From: Cyanobacterium aponinum PCC 10605 | Lineage (GTDB): Bacteria; Cyanobacteriota; Cyanobacteriia; Cyanobacteriales; Cyanobacteriaceae | NCBI RefSeq assembly: GCF_000317675.1 | Contig: NC_019776.1 | Coordinates: 310,001 to 374,000 of the forward strand | Length of the DNA stretch: 64,000 bases | Reading direction: 5' to 3' | In this document: positions 30,406-41,186 of the stretch, piece after piece | Numbering within the stretch: the first letter of the stretch is position 1 | Layout of the letters: the number at the start of each line of letters is the position of its first letter | Notes under the pieces: generated by a model | The model's database searches: none | What the model was told of the DNA's origin: nothing | What the model saw: the letters and a program-made list of their open reading frames with translations, nothing else | Program-made: the position numbers and the translations under genes

Positions 30406-32133
30406 ATGACACATAATTTACCCCGTCAACGTTGGAAATTTTATCCTTCTCAACCTCACATCGTTACAGATATTGTTAAGCACTTTGGGGTTTCTCCCAT
30501 CATGGCACAGGTTATCGCTAATCGTGGCATTGACGATATAGACTCCGCCCAAGCCTATATCACCCCCGAAACTGTTAACTTACCTTCTCCCCTCGCAGAG
30601 TTTCCCGATTTACCCCATAGTATTCAATTATTAAAAGATGCGATCGCATCTGGGGCAAAAATAGCTATCTGTGGAGACTATGATGCAGACGGGATGACCA
30701 GTACAGCTTTACTGATTAGAGCCTTAAAACACCTTGAAGCAAAAGTAGATTATGCTATTCCCAGTCGTATGAAAGACGGTTATGGTATTAATGAACGTAT
30801 TGTCGAAGAATTTAAGCAAGAAGGAGTAAGTTTAATTCTGACGGTAGATAATGGTATTTCTGCTTATAATCCCATCAAAAGGGCAAAAGAATTAGGTTTA
30901 AAGGTTATTATAACCGACCATCATGACCTCCCAGAAAAATTACCCCCTGCCGATGCTATTCTCAATCCCAAACTTCTCCCGGAAACTTCTCCCTATTATG
31001 GATTAGCAGGAGTCGGAGTAGCTTATGTATTAGGAGTTTGTTTGGCTCAATCTTTAGGAAAATTAGACGGTTTAACTAAATCTCTTTTAGAATTATACAC
31101 CATAGGTACGATCGCAGATCTTGCCCCTTTAACTGGGGTGAATCGCCGTTGGTTAAAAAGAGGTTTAAAACTACTTCCTAAATCAGATATTCTAGGAATT
31201 CAAGCCCTAAGTAAATGTGCAGGATTAACGGAAGAAAAAAAACAGTTGCATTCTGATGATATAGGTTTTAAATTAGGGCCAAGAGTCAATGCTATCGGTA
31301 GATTAGATGACCCACAAATTGTCATTGAATTATTCACCACCGATGACGAACAAATCGCCATTACTAAAGCATTGCAATGTGAGCAAACTAATCATACTCG
31401 TCAAGAATTATGCAAACAAATCGAAAAAGAAGCCATAGAAATTATCGAAACAAAACCAATTAAATGGCAAGAAGATCGAGTATTATTAATTATTAATAAT
31501 CATTGGCATCATGGTGTAATTGGCATCGTTGCCTCTCGTTTAGTAGAACGTTATGGAGTGCCAGTTTTTATCGGTACTTATGAAGATGAAGAACCAAGTA
31601 TAATAAGAGGTTCAGCGAGAGGAATTGAAGAATATAATATATTTTCTGCTTTACAATATTGTGATGATTTATTAAAGAAATATGGGGGTCATAAAGCCGC
31701 AGGAGGTTTTAGTTTTGAAGCGAAAAACTTAGATTTAATTCATCAACGTTTAAAAGAATTTTCTTATCAATGCTTACTACCTGAATATTTAAAACCTTTA
31801 ATTAAAATAGATACTCAAATAACCTTTGAACAAATAACCTTCAAATTATTACAAGAAATTGAGAGTTTATACCCTTGGGGTATTGAAAATAAAGCCCCGA
31901 TTTTTTGGACTCCCCAAGTAGAAATCAAGTCTGAAAGAATTACTAAAACAGGAGAGCATTTACAACTATTTATTTCTGATGGTACAAGAGAACTAAAAGC
32001 GATCGCATGGCGTTGGGCGGTATATTCACCTCTACCTAAAATAGTGGATATTGCCTATAAACTAAAAGAAAATGAATGGCAAGGAGAAAAATCTATTCAA
32101 CTAGAATTAGTTGGCATCCGACAAAATCTTTGA
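30406..32133 (+). CDS. recJ: single-stranded-DNA-specific exonuclease RecJ
   Basis: 575 residues. DHH phosphoesterase motifs: ICGDYDADGMTSTALLIRAL (91-95 DYDAD), LTVDNGISAY (147-150) and the name-giving DHH at 171-173. They are followed by a DHHA1 domain (HGVIGIVASRLVERYG, GSARGIEEYNIF, GGHKAAGGFSFEAKNLD) and an OB-like C-terminus. It degrades 5' single strands in recombination and mismatch repair. Length is at the short end for RecJ but all motifs are present. Convergent with thiC. Confidence 0.96.
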   Translation: MTHNLPRQRWKFYPSQPHIVTDIVKHFGVSPIMAQVIANRGIDDIDSAQAYITPETVNLPSPLAEFPDLPHSIQLLKDAIASGAKIAICGDYDADGMTSTALLIRALKHLEAKVDYAIPSRMKDGYGINERIVEEFKQEGVSLILTVDNGISAYNPIKRAKELGLKVIITDHHDLPEKLPPADAILNPKLLPETSPYYGLAGVGVAYVLGVCLAQSLGKLDGLTKSLLELYTIGTIADLAPLTGVNRRWLKRGLKLLPKSDILGIQALSKCAGLTEEKKQLHSDDIGFKLGPRVNAIGRLDDPQIVIELFTTDDEQIAITKALQCEQTNHTRQELCKQIEKEAIEIIETKPIKWQEDRVLLIINNHWHHGVIGIVASRLVERYGVPVFIGTYEDEEPSIIRGSARGIEEYNIFSALQYCDDLLKKYGGHKAAGGFSFEAKNLDLIHQRLKEFSYQCLLPEYLKPLIKIDTQITFEQITFKLLQEIESLYPWGIENKAPIFWTPQVEIKSERITKTGEHLQLFISDGTRELKAIAWRWAVYSPLPKIVDIAYKLKENEWQGEKSIQLELVGIRQNL

Positions 32134-32154
32134 GTTGATGAAATTGTGGAGTAG

Positions 32155-32171
32155 GGTGGGCAATGCCCACC
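32155..32171. terminator. hairpin between convergent recJ and thiC
   Basis: Perfect palindrome GGTGGGCAATGCCCACC, identical to the apcE terminator stem, here without a clear T run on either strand. Placed between converging genes, it may slow or end transcription from both sides, or be a dispersed palindromic repeat. Confidence 0.5.
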
Positions 32172-32191
32172 ATTAAGACTCAAAGAGAGAA

Positions 32192-33669
<1,478 letters not shown>

Positions 33670-33828
33670 ATGTGCTAAATTGTATCATTATTTGAGTGAG
33701 AATGGCTAATAGTCAACTCCAATCCCCAATTGCTATTTATCAACAATAGATGTATGATTATAGAGTAGATACAGTTAAGAAAATCTTAAACAATCACACT
33801 ACTTACTTAAAACAATCGTATCATTTTC

Positions 33829-34662
33829 ATGAGACATAGGCACATTAGTCCCGATAGCGCCCTTGGTTTGGTTTCTACTTACAGCTTTCCTGCCATTGTG
33901 GGAACGGCTGACATGATGTTGAAATCTGCTGAGGTGATGTTAGTAGGTTATGAGAAAATTGGTGCGGGACATTGTACTGCTATTGTCAGGGGAAGAATCG
34001 CAGATGTGCGTTTGGCGGTGGAAGAAGGGGCGAAAATGGCGGAGCAAATAGGTCAATTACACACAAAATTAATTATTCCTCGCCCGATGCCTAATTTAGA
34101 GGCAGTTTTTCCCATTGGTAGCCGTTTGGTAGAGGTAGCACAACAAAAAAGGGGCTTTAGCCGTTTAAGTAATCGTTCGATTGGTTTGTTAGAAACAAAA
34201 GGATTTCCCGCTATGGTGGGAGCGGCTGATGCAATGTTAAAGTCAGCAGATGTGCAGTTAGCTTCTTATGAAACTATTGGGGCGGGGTTGTGTACAGTGA
34301 TAGTTAGAGGTTCAGTGGCAAATGTAGCAGTTGCGATCGAAGCTGGAATGGCTGAAGCAGAAAGGATTGGCGACTTGAATGCCGTGATGATTATTCCTCG
34401 ACTCCTAGAAGATTTAGAGCATACTTTACCCGTTGCTAACTATTGGTTAGAGCAAGAAAATAAAGAGCATCCTTTACCTACATTTACGTCGAGACAGAAA
34501 GAAAGAGCAAAACGTAAATTAGTGGCATTACCTGAATTAGAAAAAATCCCTCTTACTTTTGAAACAAGAGAAAAAGTTAAGCAAGAGGCAAAATTAGAAT
34601 CTCAGTTAGAGTTAAGTTCTGAGTTGGAGTTGAGTCCTGAAAGTGATGATGAAGATAACTAA
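33829..34662 (+). CDS. ccmO: beta-carboxysome shell protein CcmO (double BMC domain)
   Basis: 277 residues. Two BMC domains in tandem (about 10-92 and 118-200), each with the SALGLVSTYSFPAIVGTADM / SIGLLETKGFPAMVGAADAM pattern, the KxxxxxxxxYExIGAGxCTxIVRG core and a terminal IIPRP/IIPRL. The tail (about 215-277) is charged and Glu-rich. Such fusions form shell trimers with pseudo-hexamer shape and are needed for beta-carboxysome assembly. CcmO is often away from ccmKLMN, as here. It is divergent from thiC. Confidence 0.93.
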   Translation: MRHRHISPDSALGLVSTYSFPAIVGTADMMLKSAEVMLVGYEKIGAGHCTAIVRGRIADVRLAVEEGAKMAEQIGQLHTKLIIPRPMPNLEAVFPIGSRLVEVAQQKRGFSRLSNRSIGLLETKGFPAMVGAADAMLKSADVQLASYETIGAGLCTVIVRGSVANVAVAIEAGMAEAERIGDLNAVMIIPRLLEDLEHTLPVANYWLEQENKEHPLPTFTSRQKERAKRKLVALPELEKIPLTFETREKVKQEAKLESQLELSSELELSPESDDEDN

Positions 34663-34675
34663 AAACTAATATTAA

Positions 34676-35001
34676 CCTCAATTTGGTTTAAGAATATCCG
34701 ATAAGGTTAATCAGGTGTCAGGTTGCAGGTTGCAGGTGTTGGGGTGATGAGGTGAGAGGGAGAAATGAGTTCGGAGTTCGGAGGAGAGGGTGATGAAGTG
34801 AGGGGGTGAGAGGGGAAGTAGGGGCTTAGGGTTTTGGGGTGGTAGGGGTTTTTAGCAAGGGGCTTTCTTCTGACCTAGGCAAGGGGCTTAAGCCCCTTGT
34901 TTAAGTCAGTTCGGATTAAGGCAATTTTATCGTTATTTCTAAGAAGCTATAAGATTTTCTGACTACGAGTTGGGATGCTTTCAGCTTATCCAAAACTCAG
35001 G
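34676..35001. mobile_element. family A MITE-like element, long copy
   Basis: Left end CCTCAATTTGGTTTAAGAAT and right end CAGCTTATCCAAAACTCAGG. From 34818 to the right end it matches 7751-7937 almost base for base, 27 kb away, including AAGGGGCTTAAGCCCCTT. The left half holds the GTGTCAGGTTGCAGG array and a G-rich run. No exact 9-bp flanking duplication is visible. The remaining spacer to 35056 holds no gene. Confidence 0.7.
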
Positions 35002-35056
35002 TTAATTAAGAATTAAAAACCCCCAACTCCTCTCATCCGCCCATCACCCTTTCAAA

Positions 35057-35329
35057 TTATGGACCTGAAAAAACAGCATCTTCAATATCTTGACGAGACA
35101 AAGAGTAAGGGAAAGCCCTTTTTATATCACTGCCGTCTGCACCTGCATTCAGATAACTGACACAAATATCCTCTATATCTAAGGTAATTTCTGCCTCCCA
35201 ATTTCCTTTTTTAACATACCAACAGTTCAATTCTTGGGGATTTTGGTCACATCCCATTTTTTTTAACCATGCTTCAATTTCAGGTAAGGGAAAATTGTAC
35301 AGTGGACTTTGTGGTGTTAATTGTGCCAT
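35057..35329 (-). CDS. DUF3143 family protein
   Basis: 90 residues, standard size for this cyanobacterial family. Pattern: SPLYNFPLPEIEAWLKKMGC, LNCWYVKKGNWEAEITLDIE and SYLNAGADGSDIKRAFPYSL ending SRQDIEDAVFSGP. Function is unknown. It commonly sits beside a J-domain gene, as here (53-base gap, same strand, downstream), so it may work with that chaperone partner. Soluble, no signal. Confidence 0.82.
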   Translation of the reverse strand: MAQLTPQSPLYNFPLPEIEAWLKKMGCDQNPQELNCWYVKKGNWEAEITLDIEDICVSYLNAGADGSDIKRAFPYSLSRQDIEDAVFSGP

Positions 35330-35382
35330 TATTTTTAGATCAAAAGTGCCAAAGTTGTTAATTCTCGGTCAAACACTTATCA

Positions 35383-35853
35383 CTATATATTAGAAGTTCT
35401 CCACCAAGCAAGACAAAAGGCTAATATCATACATCCGAATATGGTTAAACCCATTAACAATAAAGCAAATAATTCTCCGGCAGATAAAGGGCGATCGCTC
35501 GGATCTAAATAACTAGCTTTTGAGCTATCATACTCATTAGCCCGTGAAAAATCATAGGGACTCTGAATCACGTTCCAACGGGAATAACCTATTTGTAAAT
35601 CATATTTTAAACGGGTTTCAGGATTAGCAAGGACTCCGTAAGCCTCATTTAGACGCTGAAATTTTTGTTTTGCTTCTTCTGGGGGCAAATCCGTCGTGTC
35701 AGGATGATAAAATTTACTCAACTCTCGATATGCCCTTCTAATCTCCATTACAGAAGCTGAAGGATGTAATTTCAATAAGCCATAGTGAGTATCCGCAAAA
35801 TATTCCTTTGTAATAGTTGTATATTGGGTTTTGCGATTATAATCAGAATTCAC
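35383..35853 (-). CDS. J-domain protein with C-terminal membrane anchor
   Basis: 156 residues. J domain at about 22-88 (THYGLLKLHPSASVMEIRRA, HPD at 50-52, FQRLNEAYGVLANPETRLKY). A linker with DPSDRPLSAGEL is followed by one C-terminal transmembrane helix (about 128-150, LFALLLMGLTIFGCMILAFC). It should recruit DnaK to a membrane, with the J domain cytoplasmic. It is upstream of the DUF3143 gene in a likely two-gene unit and divergent from the photosystem I factor gene by 85 bases. Confidence 0.9.
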   Translation of the reverse strand: MNSDYNRKTQYTTITKEYFADTHYGLLKLHPSASVMEIRRAYRELSKFYHPDTTDLPPEEAKQKFQRLNEAYGVLANPETRLKYDLQIGYSRWNVIQSPYDFSRANEYDSSKASYLDPSDRPLSAGELFALLLMGLTIFGCMILAFCLAWWRTSNI

Positions 35854-35938
35854 TTTTTTCTTTTGACAATGACTATTTGTTTCAATATTCTAGTACAAGG
35901 TTTTATTTTTTTACCTTAACCAAATTTTAGATAAATAT

Positions 35939-36529
35939 ATGTCGATCGCACCTTTTATTTCTGGTTTAATTAAAGTCTGTTTAATCTTATTTTGTTCTCT
36001 CTCAATTTGGCTAACTAATACCTCTTCTAGCTATGCCGACATCAATAATGATCGTTACGACGGTAATATTTTTGTGGTTTATGCTGGTAATGGTTCTCTT
36101 GTTCCCCCTAAACTGACTTTAAAACAGTCCTTTGACAGAAAAATTCCTGTTATTTTGGTTTACTACCTTGATGACAATAGCGATTCTAAACAATTTGCTT
36201 TTATTGTCTCTCGCTTACAAGAATTTTATGGAAAAGTTGCTAGTATTATTCCCGTTTCTGTAGATAGTATTCCTGTGAAAGAAAAATATCAACCTGACGA
36301 AGTGGGTTATTACTATCGTGGTGCAATTCCTCAAACCGTTGTCTTAGACGAAAATCGCCAAAAAGTATTTGATGAAGCCGGTGTTATTCAGTTTGAAGCC
36401 GTTGATGACGTATTAAGAAAAGTTTTCAATCTATTACCTCGATCGCAATCTGTAGAATTAAAACGTAAAACCTTTAATGAGTTTAATAGTGAATTAGTCC
36501 CAGAAGAAAAAGGCAATGGGCAAAGTTAA
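35939..36529 (+). CDS. thylakoid photosystem I accumulation factor (thioredoxin-like)
   Basis: 196 residues. The N-terminus has a signal or anchor segment (about 8-33, ending SSYADI). A thioredoxin-like domain follows (GNIFVVYAGNGSLVPPKLTL, KIPVILVYYLDDNSDSKQFA, YYYRGAIPQTVVLDENRQKV) but without the CxxC pair. This matches the cyanobacterial protein annotated as thylakoid membrane photosystem I accumulation factor (Slr1796-like), needed for normal photosystem I levels. The missing redox cysteines point to a binding or chaperone role. The identification is from pattern memory. Confidence 0.7.
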   Translation: MSIAPFISGLIKVCLILFCSLSIWLTNTSSSYADINNDRYDGNIFVVYAGNGSLVPPKLTLKQSFDRKIPVILVYYLDDNSDSKQFAFIVSRLQEFYGKVASIIPVSVDSIPVKEKYQPDEVGYYYRGAIPQTVVLDENRQKVFDEAGVIQFEAVDDVLRKVFNLLPRSQSVELKRKTFNEFNSELVPEEKGNGQS

Positions 36530-36610
36530 AAGGGGCAAGAGGTAAGGATGAATAATTAAGAATTAAAAATTAAAAATCCAGAACTCCGAACCCCGAACCC
36601 CGAACTCTGT

Positions 36611-39235
36611 TTATTTCTTAGTTGTTTTCCTTCTAGTTGTCTTTTTAGCGGTAGTTGCTTTTTTCCTTTTAGTGGTGGTTTTTTTCCCTCCCTCTTTCTC
36701 TTGGAGTAAAGCTAAGGCTTTTTCTAAAGACATACTTTCTACCGTTTCCCCTTCTGGTAATTTAACGTTGGTTTTACCATGTTGAAAATAGACCCCATAA
36801 GGACCTTGATAAATGTTAATGGGTTCATTATCTTCTGGATGATTACCTAATTCTCTTAAGGGAGTCTTTGTTTTGCCTCGTTTGCCTCTGGTAGATTTTG
36901 GTTGTGCTAAGATTTCCAAAGCTCTTTCTAAAGTGACGGTTAAAACATCATCTTCTTTGAGAGAGCGATAGTCTTTACCATCTTTTCCTTGATCATGAAC
37001 GATGTAAGGTCCATAACGACCGAGAGCGGCTTTTATCGGTTTACCTGTTTCTGGATGTTCTCCCAAAGTTCGGGGAAGTTGCAAGTAAGCTAAAGCCATT
37101 TCTAGGTTAATATCTTCTAGTTGCACCCCTTTAGGGAAGGAAGAGGTTTTTGGTTTTTTCGCCCTGCCGATGGGTTCATCTCCTAGCTGTACATAGGGGC
37201 CATAAGTGCCAATTAAAAGATAGACGGGAAAGCCTGTTTCTGGATCGTGTCCTAAGACTGTAGGTCCTTCTTTTTTCTGTTTTAAAAGGGTTTGGATTTG
37301 TTCGGGGTCTAAATCTGCAGGAGTTAAGTCTTCTGGTAAGGATGATTTGATAATTTCTTCCCCTTCCTGAGATTCAATATAAGGGCCAAATTTACCTATT
37401 TTAACGGTTGCTCCTTCGAGATTTTCCAGATCGATTACTTTAGCTTGTAGGGCATCAATTTCCGTTTCCCGTTGTTTGACTTGATTTTCTAAGCCGTTTT
37501 CTCCTTGATAGAATTTTCGCAGATAAGGCAACCATTGTTCTTGCCCAGAAGCAATATCATCAAGGGTTTGCTCCATTTTCGAGGTGAATTTAGTATCCAC
37601 TAATTCTTGAAAATTCTTTTCTAATAAGTCCGTGACGGCAAAGGCGGTAAAGGTGGGAATTAAGGCTTTTTGACGAATTTGAGCATAGCCTCTGTCAATA
37701 ATTGTACCGATAATACTAGCATAAGTGCTAGGACGACCTACGCTTTCACTTTCAAGGGTTTTCACTAGGGATGCTTCGGTGTAACGGGCAGGAGGTTGGG
37801 TTTCATGCCCCACTACATCCAATTTTTTACAATCGGGGCGATCGCCCACTTTTAAATCAGGGAGAATTACCTCTTGGTTTTCTAATGCCGCTTCTGGATC
37901 ATCTGATCCCTCTACATAAGCACGGAAAAACCCTGCAAAATCAATGCGTTTACCGCTAGAACGAAATACAGCGTTTTCTACGGCAATGTTAACGGCAATT
38001 TGGGTTAATTGGGCATCCGCCATTTGACAGGCAACGGTACGCTTCCAAATCAAGTCATAGAGAGCAAATTCTTTGTCTCTTAACCCTGTTTCTTTCGGTA
38101 GTTTAAAGGTACTTCCAGCAGGGCGTATGGCTTCATGGGCTTCCTGTGCTCCTTTGGCTTTGGTTTTATACTGCTTCGGTTTTGGACTTAAATATTCTTT
38201 TCCATACATTTGTTCTACACAACTTCGAGCGGCTGCGATCGCCTGTTCGGAAAGATGTACCGAGTCAGTTCTCATGTAGGTGATATAACCATTTTCATAG
38301 AGACTTTGAGCGATACGCATGGTATCTTTTGCCCCTAAACCGAGTTTACGGTTAGCTTCCTGTTGTAAAGTAGAAGTAGTGAAGGGGGGATAGGGCGATC
38401 GCTTCGTGGGTTTTTCCTCACAATCGGTAACAGTCCAAGTTTTACCCTTTAACTGTTTCTGTAAAGCAGTGGCTTCTTCCTCTGATAAAACAACGACTTT
38501 TTTATTCTTAATTAACTGCCCTGTTTTCGAATCAAAATCGCTCCCAGTAGCTAATTTTTTGCCGTCTAAGGTGATTAATTTTGCCTCAAAATCACTTTTA
38601 TCCTGACACAATAAAGCCTTTAAATCCCAGTATTTAGCTTGTACAAAAGCTCTTCTTTCCCTTTCTCTTTGCACCAACAAACGCACCGCCACCGATTGCA
38701 CTCTACCAGCCGATAAACCTCTTGCAATTTTTTTCCAAAGTAAAGGAGAGAGAGTATAGCCCACTAAACGATCTAAAATTCTTCTAGTTTCTTGGGCATG
38801 AACTAAATTTTCGTCAATATCCCGACAATTAGATAAAGCCTGATTAATCGCTTCTTTGGTAATCTCATGGAAAACCATTCTTTTTATTGGCACATTAGGC
38901 TTTAATAACTGTAACAAATGCCAACTAATACTTTCCCCCTCTCTGTCTTCGTCTGTGGCAAGGATTAATTCTTCTGCATTGGCTAAAGCCTTTTTCAACT
39001 GTTGTACAACTTTATTCTTCCCTTTGGGAATTACATAAATTGGCTCAAAATTCTGCTCAACATTTACCCCCAAACGACTCCAAGGATATTGTTTATACTC
39101 AGCAGGAACTTCCGCAGAAGAAGAAGGCAAATCCCGCACATGACCCATGGACGCTTCTACAATATAATCTTTTGGTAAATAGTTACGGATGGTTTTGGCT
39201 TTGGTAGGTGATTCAACTATAACTAATGTTGACAT
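36611..39235 (-). CDS. topA: DNA topoisomerase I
   Basis: 874 residues. TOPRIM domain at the N-terminus ([32 protein letters not shown]), the active-site motif [11 protein letters not shown] with the catalytic Tyr near residue 318 and [20 protein letters not shown]. The C-terminal half has several Topo_C repeats of the [10 protein letters not shown] / [10 protein letters not shown] / [10 protein letters not shown] type and ends in a Lys/Thr/Arg-rich basic tail. No zinc-ribbon Cys clusters are seen, as usual for cyanobacterial TopA. It relaxes negative supercoils. Confidence 0.97.
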   Translation of the reverse strand: MSTLVIVESPTKAKTIRNYLPKDYIVEASMGHVRDLPSSSAEVPAEYKQYPWSRLGVNVEQNFEPIYVIPKGKNKVVQQLKKALANAEELILATDEDREGESISWHLLQLLKPNVPIKRMVFHEITKEAINQALSNCRDIDENLVHAQETRRILDRLVGYTLSPLLWKKIARGLSAGRVQSVAVRLLVQRERERRAFVQAKYWDLKALLCQDKSDFEAKLITLDGKKLATGSDFDSKTGQLIKNKKVVVLSEEEATALQKQLKGKTWTVTDCEEKPTKRSPYPPFTTSTLQQEANRKLGLGAKDTMRIAQSLYENGYITYMRTDSVHLSEQAIAAARSCVEQMYGKEYLSPKPKQYKTKAKGAQEAHEAIRPAGSTFKLPKETGLRDKEFALYDLIWKRTVACQMADAQLTQIAVNIAVENAVFRSSGKRIDFAGFFRAYVEGSDDPEAALENQEVILPDLKVGDRPDCKKLDVVGHETQPPARYTEASLVKTLESESVGRPSTYASIIGTIIDRGYAQIRQKALIPTFTAFAVTDLLEKNFQELVDTKFTSKMEQTLDDIASGQEQWLPYLRKFYQGENGLENQVKQRETEIDALQAKVIDLENLEGATVKIGKFGPYIESQEGEEIIKSSLPEDLTPADLDPEQIQTLLKQKKEGPTVLGHDPETGFPVYLLIGTYGPYVQLGDEPIGRAKKPKTSSFPKGVQLEDINLEMALAYLQLPRTLGEHPETGKPIKAALGRYGPYIVHDQGKDGKDYRSLKEDDVLTVTLERALEILAQPKSTRGKRGKTKTPLRELGNHPEDNEPINIYQGPYGVYFQHGKTNVKLPEGETVESMSLEKALALLQEKEGGKKTTTKRKKATTAKKTTRRKTTKK

Positions 39236-39926
39236 AGAAAATTCTTATACTCTCTCTGACTCTACTTTACATAATTTATATAACTTATTCTTTTAGCATA
39301 ACCAAGATCGATCGCCTTTAGGAATTTTTCAATTAGTCAATAGTAAATAGATTAAAAAAGGACAATGGGCAAGGGGCAAGGGACAAAGGTGAATAGTGAA
39401 TAGTTGATAATTAAAAATTAAAGATTAAAAATCCCGAACTCTTAACTCCTAATTCTGATTTATTGCTAAATATTAACTAAAATCAACAAATATTACAAAA
39501 ACAGATTTTTTCTGGCTATTTAAACTTCGGTTATTTAAACTAATTGTTAGGTACAAAAAAGGCTAATAACCTTTCTTAAATGAGTGATTAGAGCTAGTAC
39601 CGCCCCTCTGATCCATGATTGATCTCTCTTGATCTCAAAATTGTAGAGCATAATTCTCCTTGATCTACTTATGTTTGATGGAGTTATTTCTTATTCGAGT
39701 AGAAGCGATAAGGCGAAGTGTTGTGAAATGTAGATAGATGGTTTCTATCATGTCGTTCTTTCTCTGAATTAAGAGTTTCTTGATAAGTGGGTTGAGAAAC
39801 GGTGAGATGTCAAGGGCTGTTTCAAATTTTCATTGTCAACCTTTAGTAAGATTTTTCTGGAAATTAATTTTTGAGTTCAATTTCATTATCAAATGTGTGA
39901 TACCCGCCTAACTTTCTATGGCGGGT
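39236..39926. other. long non-coding stretch with possible small RNA
   Basis: 691 bases without a protein gene. The first 200 hold a GGGCAAGGGGCAAGGGACAA run and AATTAAAAATTAAAGATTAA text related to the dispersed repeats. From about 39540 the composition becomes less repetitive, with several short hairpin-forming segments (for example GATGGTTTCTATCATG, 39738-39753). It ends in a plus-strand terminator-like hairpin although no plus-strand gene precedes it. A plus-strand small RNA would explain this; I could not match it to 6S, tmRNA, SRP or RNase P RNA. Confidence 0.35.
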
Positions 39927-39934
39927 TTAATTTT
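39902..39934 (+). terminator. terminator-like hairpin, plus strand
   Basis: ACCCGCC (39902-39908) pairs with GGCGGGT (39920-39926) over an 11-base loop, followed by TTAATTTT on the plus strand. On the minus strand, where it directly follows the AbrB-family stop codon, the tail is not T-rich. It may serve both directions. Confidence 0.6.
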
Positions 39935-41018
39935 GCGTAGTTTCCGACGATTTTTTCATCAGAGATGCGGCAAAAAATGGACTGAGGGTAAGTATTAATA
40001 GCATTCTCATCATTTGCATGGTTAGTACTAAAGCAGAATCCCCTCCTAACTCTATTACCGTTGCCATCATGGCGGTTAATCCTCCGGGGGTTGAACCTAA
40101 TAAGGCTGTTAAGGTATCAATTTTGGTCATGAGATGAAATCCGTAACCTGCAAGAAAACAAGTAAAAATAAGCAGTAATACTAATCCTACTTCAATGAGA
40201 ACTGCTTTTAAGAGTTTTTGGATTGTTTCCACTTCAAATTTTACACCGATAGATAATCCTAACAACAGTAGTCCTCCCCGAAAGATATAACTAGGAATGT
40301 CGATTTCGTAAGGAGAAAAGGAAAAGATAAGTAAGCCACAAAAAAAGGGTGCAAGAAATAAGTTGGAAGGCAGTTGAATTTTTTCGCCGATTTTAATACT
40401 AATAAAAACAAAAATACTAATTAAGATAATATTAACGATTAAGGGGAGGGAAGGTAATAACCGTTGATTTGTTGTAACTATTATTGGTGAGATGGGTGTT
40501 TGATTGGTGTAAAAACTAGCAATGATGGGAATAATTACGGACACCATTAGAATTCTTAGGTATTGTAACACAGCAACTGCGATCGCATCTGCTCCCATAT
40601 CTTCACTCATAGCGACTAAACTAGGTCCTGCCCCCGGAATACAACCTAAAAAGCTAGTGGCTAAGTCAATATTAGCCCATTTATAGATAACATATCCATT
40701 GATTAAACTTAACGTTGCAGTGATGAGAATACACAATAGTAAAGGGAAAAAGAAATTCTGAGCTTGGGTGAATGTTTCTAAGGAAAAACGACTGGCTGTA
40801 ACTATGGCAATAATAGCTTGTCCGATAACGCTAAATAGTTTAGGTAAAGGCTGAGGTTTTTTTTCAACAACTACCACTATCACCCCAAGAAACAGAGGTA
40901 TAAGTAAATAAGGTATGGGTAAATTAAGTATTTCTCCAAACCAAGAAAAAGCGATAGCTAAAATGATTAAACCAATGATGCGAATAATATTTTTATAATC
41001 CAAAATTGCTGATGACAT
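39927..41018 (-). CDS. AbrB family membrane protein (PF05145)
   Basis: 363 residues with about ten transmembrane segments in two homologous halves. Each half has the family's Gly-rich turn: FLGCIPGAGPSLVAMSEDMG near 125 and LLGSTPGGLTAMMATVIELG near 310. The family is named after AbrB of E. coli and is sometimes mis-called ammonia monooxygenase; members are putative transporters or regulators of unknown substrate. This is not the AbrB-type transcription factor of cyanobacteria. Upstream spacing of 168 bases is shared with the divergent antiporter gene. Confidence 0.88.
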   Translation of the reverse strand: MSSAILDYKNIIRIIGLIILAIAFSWFGEILNLPIPYLLIPLFLGVIVVVVEKKPQPLPKLFSVIGQAIIAIVTASRFSLETFTQAQNFFFPLLLCILITATLSLINGYVIYKWANIDLATSFLGCIPGAGPSLVAMSEDMGADAIAVAVLQYLRILMVSVIIPIIASFYTNQTPISPIIVTTNQRLLPSLPLIVNIILISIFVFISIKIGEKIQLPSNLFLAPFFCGLLIFSFSPYEIDIPSYIFRGGLLLLGLSIGVKFEVETIQKLLKAVLIEVGLVLLLIFTCFLAGYGFHLMTKIDTLTALLGSTPGGLTAMMATVIELGGDSALVLTMQMMRMLLILTLSPFFAASLMKKSSETTQN

Positions 41019-41186
41019 TTTCCCTTAATTATAAAGTGATAATGGAAATAATTTTTATCTTATGTTATATCTAATAGGGTATAGCAATGCTATTTTAATG
41101 GAAAAAAATCATTAGTACGAGATTAAAAATTTAAAAATTCAAGTTTAAAAAAATAATATTTTAATCATCAATTCAGTTGTTTAATT

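Noticed and set aside
39540-39930. 6S RNA, tmRNA, SRP RNA or RNase P RNA
   Set aside because: None of the conserved blocks I know for these RNAs could be recognised; kept only as an unassigned RNA candidate.
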